A DNA stretch of 15,625 nt from Gammaproteobacteria bacterium. Its GTDB lineage: Bacteria > Pseudomonadota > Gammaproteobacteria > Pseudomonadales > Pseudohongiellaceae. Positions 15,222 through 15,625 of this stretch are shown here, one piece after another. Position 1 is the stretch's first letter. The number at the start of each line of letters is the position of its first letter. The DNA lies in assembly GCA_003514305.1 (NCBI GenBank), contig DORE01000245.1, forward strand, positions 1-15,625. The letters run 5' to 3'. The position numbers and the translations under genes were made by a program. Below the pieces are notes generated by a model. That model did not search any database. It saw nothing but the letters and a program-made list of their open reading frames with translations, and was not told the origin of the DNA.

Positions 15222-15625
15222 TCAAAGCCCCCGCGCCTGATCGACGAGTTTGTCCTTTCGGGCTTTCAACTCAGCTATCAGGTCTTTCGCTAATGGTTCA
15301 AGCGTGTTTCCTGTCTCATCGGTAAGTTCGTATTTCGCTACCTCTTCGGTCAGTACGTCCATTAATTCGACAGCAGCGGTAATTGCTTGTTGCATCAGTG
15401 AAGCTTTTTCAGAATCTAGCCCAATTTCGGCCTGTATCTCAACAATTCGCTGCTCGAGTGCTGCAACCCGATCAAGTTTTTCTTTTCGCTGGGCACGAGC
15501 CTTCGCAATTGCGGCCCGTCGTTCTCGCTCCGCTTCTTCTCGAGCCAAACGCTGCCCCTCGGCACGGGCTTCCGCCTCAATTATCTGTCTTTCCTGAACG
15601 AGGCGCCGACGTTCCCGTTCCTCAG
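15222..15625 (-). CDS. C-terminal part of a charged coiled-coil protein, cut by window edge
   Basis: The frame is open from the right edge of the window to a TGA at 15222, so about 134 residues of a longer protein are visible. The N-terminal half of the visible part is extremely rich in R, E and A (for example EEAERERRAAIAKARAQRKE). It is predicted to be a long coiled coil. It continues through KLDRVAALEQRIVEIQAEIG into a less charged helical tail (KASLMQQAITAAVELMDVLT and KDLIAELKARKDKLVDQARG). No signal, membrane segment or catalytic motif is visible in this part. The true start lies beyond the window; the in-frame TTG at 15548 is not a convincing start because the same repeat character continues upstream of it. 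I cannot name the protein. The small basic ORF follows after 12 bases. Confidence 0.75.
   Translation of the reverse strand, partial: EERERRRLVQERQIIEAEARAEGQRLAREEAERERRAAIAKARAQRKEKLDRVAALEQRIVEIQAEIGLDSEKASLMQQAITAAVELMDVLTEEVAKYELTDETGNTLEPLAKDLIAELKARKDKLVDQARGL

Noticed and set aside
15250..15597. Plus-strand serine-rich frame of 115 codons
   Set aside because: It is the antisense of the Arg/Glu/Ala-rich coiled coil, which produces a Ser/Ala/Arg-rich mirror frame by base composition.

Overview
The window reads as a stretch of chromosome from a Gammaproteobacterium, most likely a marine or halophilic one. The main evidence is the block lptC-lptA-lptB-rpoN-ptsN-rapZ-ptsO, whose order is characteristic of Gammaproteobacteria such as pseudomonads. 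The window also carries darP and two cation-coupled symporter systems, both common in marine members. Base composition looks close to 50% GC by eye. I cannot assign a genus from sequence alone. I see no insertion sequence, prophage, CRISPR array, tRNA or rRNA.

Left block (1-5207, all + strand): lipopolysaccharide export genes (lptC, lptA, lptB) run into rpoN (sigma-54). The nitrogen-related phosphotransferase genes follow: ptsN (EIIA-Ntr), rapZ and ptsO (NPr). The hpf gene that usually sits between rpoN and ptsN is absent. A near-consensus sigma-54 -24/-12 element lies upstream of rpoN itself and overlaps an extended -10 sigma-70 element. This is the most interesting regulatory signal I found.

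Middle block (5208-9415, + strand): mgtE (Mg2+ channel) is followed 3 bases later by darP (50S subunit assembly factor). After a 190-base gap with a plausible sigma-70 promoter comes a translationally coupled two-subunit sodium:solute symporter, a DUF4212 small subunit plus a VC_2705-type large subunit. The large subunit carries an EF-hand-like DxNxDGxI loop.

Right block (9434-15625, mostly - strand): an AGCS-family amino acid:cation symporter has an unusually long extra loop. Upstream of it lies a short Mrp/ApbC ATPase lacking the usual N-terminal domain. A small secreted protein of unknown function is divergent from mrp. It is convergent with hppA, a membrane pyrophosphatase whose residues point to a K+-dependent H+ pump. 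The right edge holds the C-terminal part of a charged coiled-coil protein, followed by a 55-codon basic ORF on the same strand.

Together the genes cover outer-membrane biogenesis, nitrogen/PTS regulation, Mg2+ and ribosome homeostasis, and ion-coupled transport with a PPi-driven proton pump. Most of the window is conserved housekeeping sequence. I did not find a clear new multi-gene system. The best leads are the rpoN promoter overlap, the uncharacterised coiled-coil/small-protein pair at the right end, and the unknown secreted protein.
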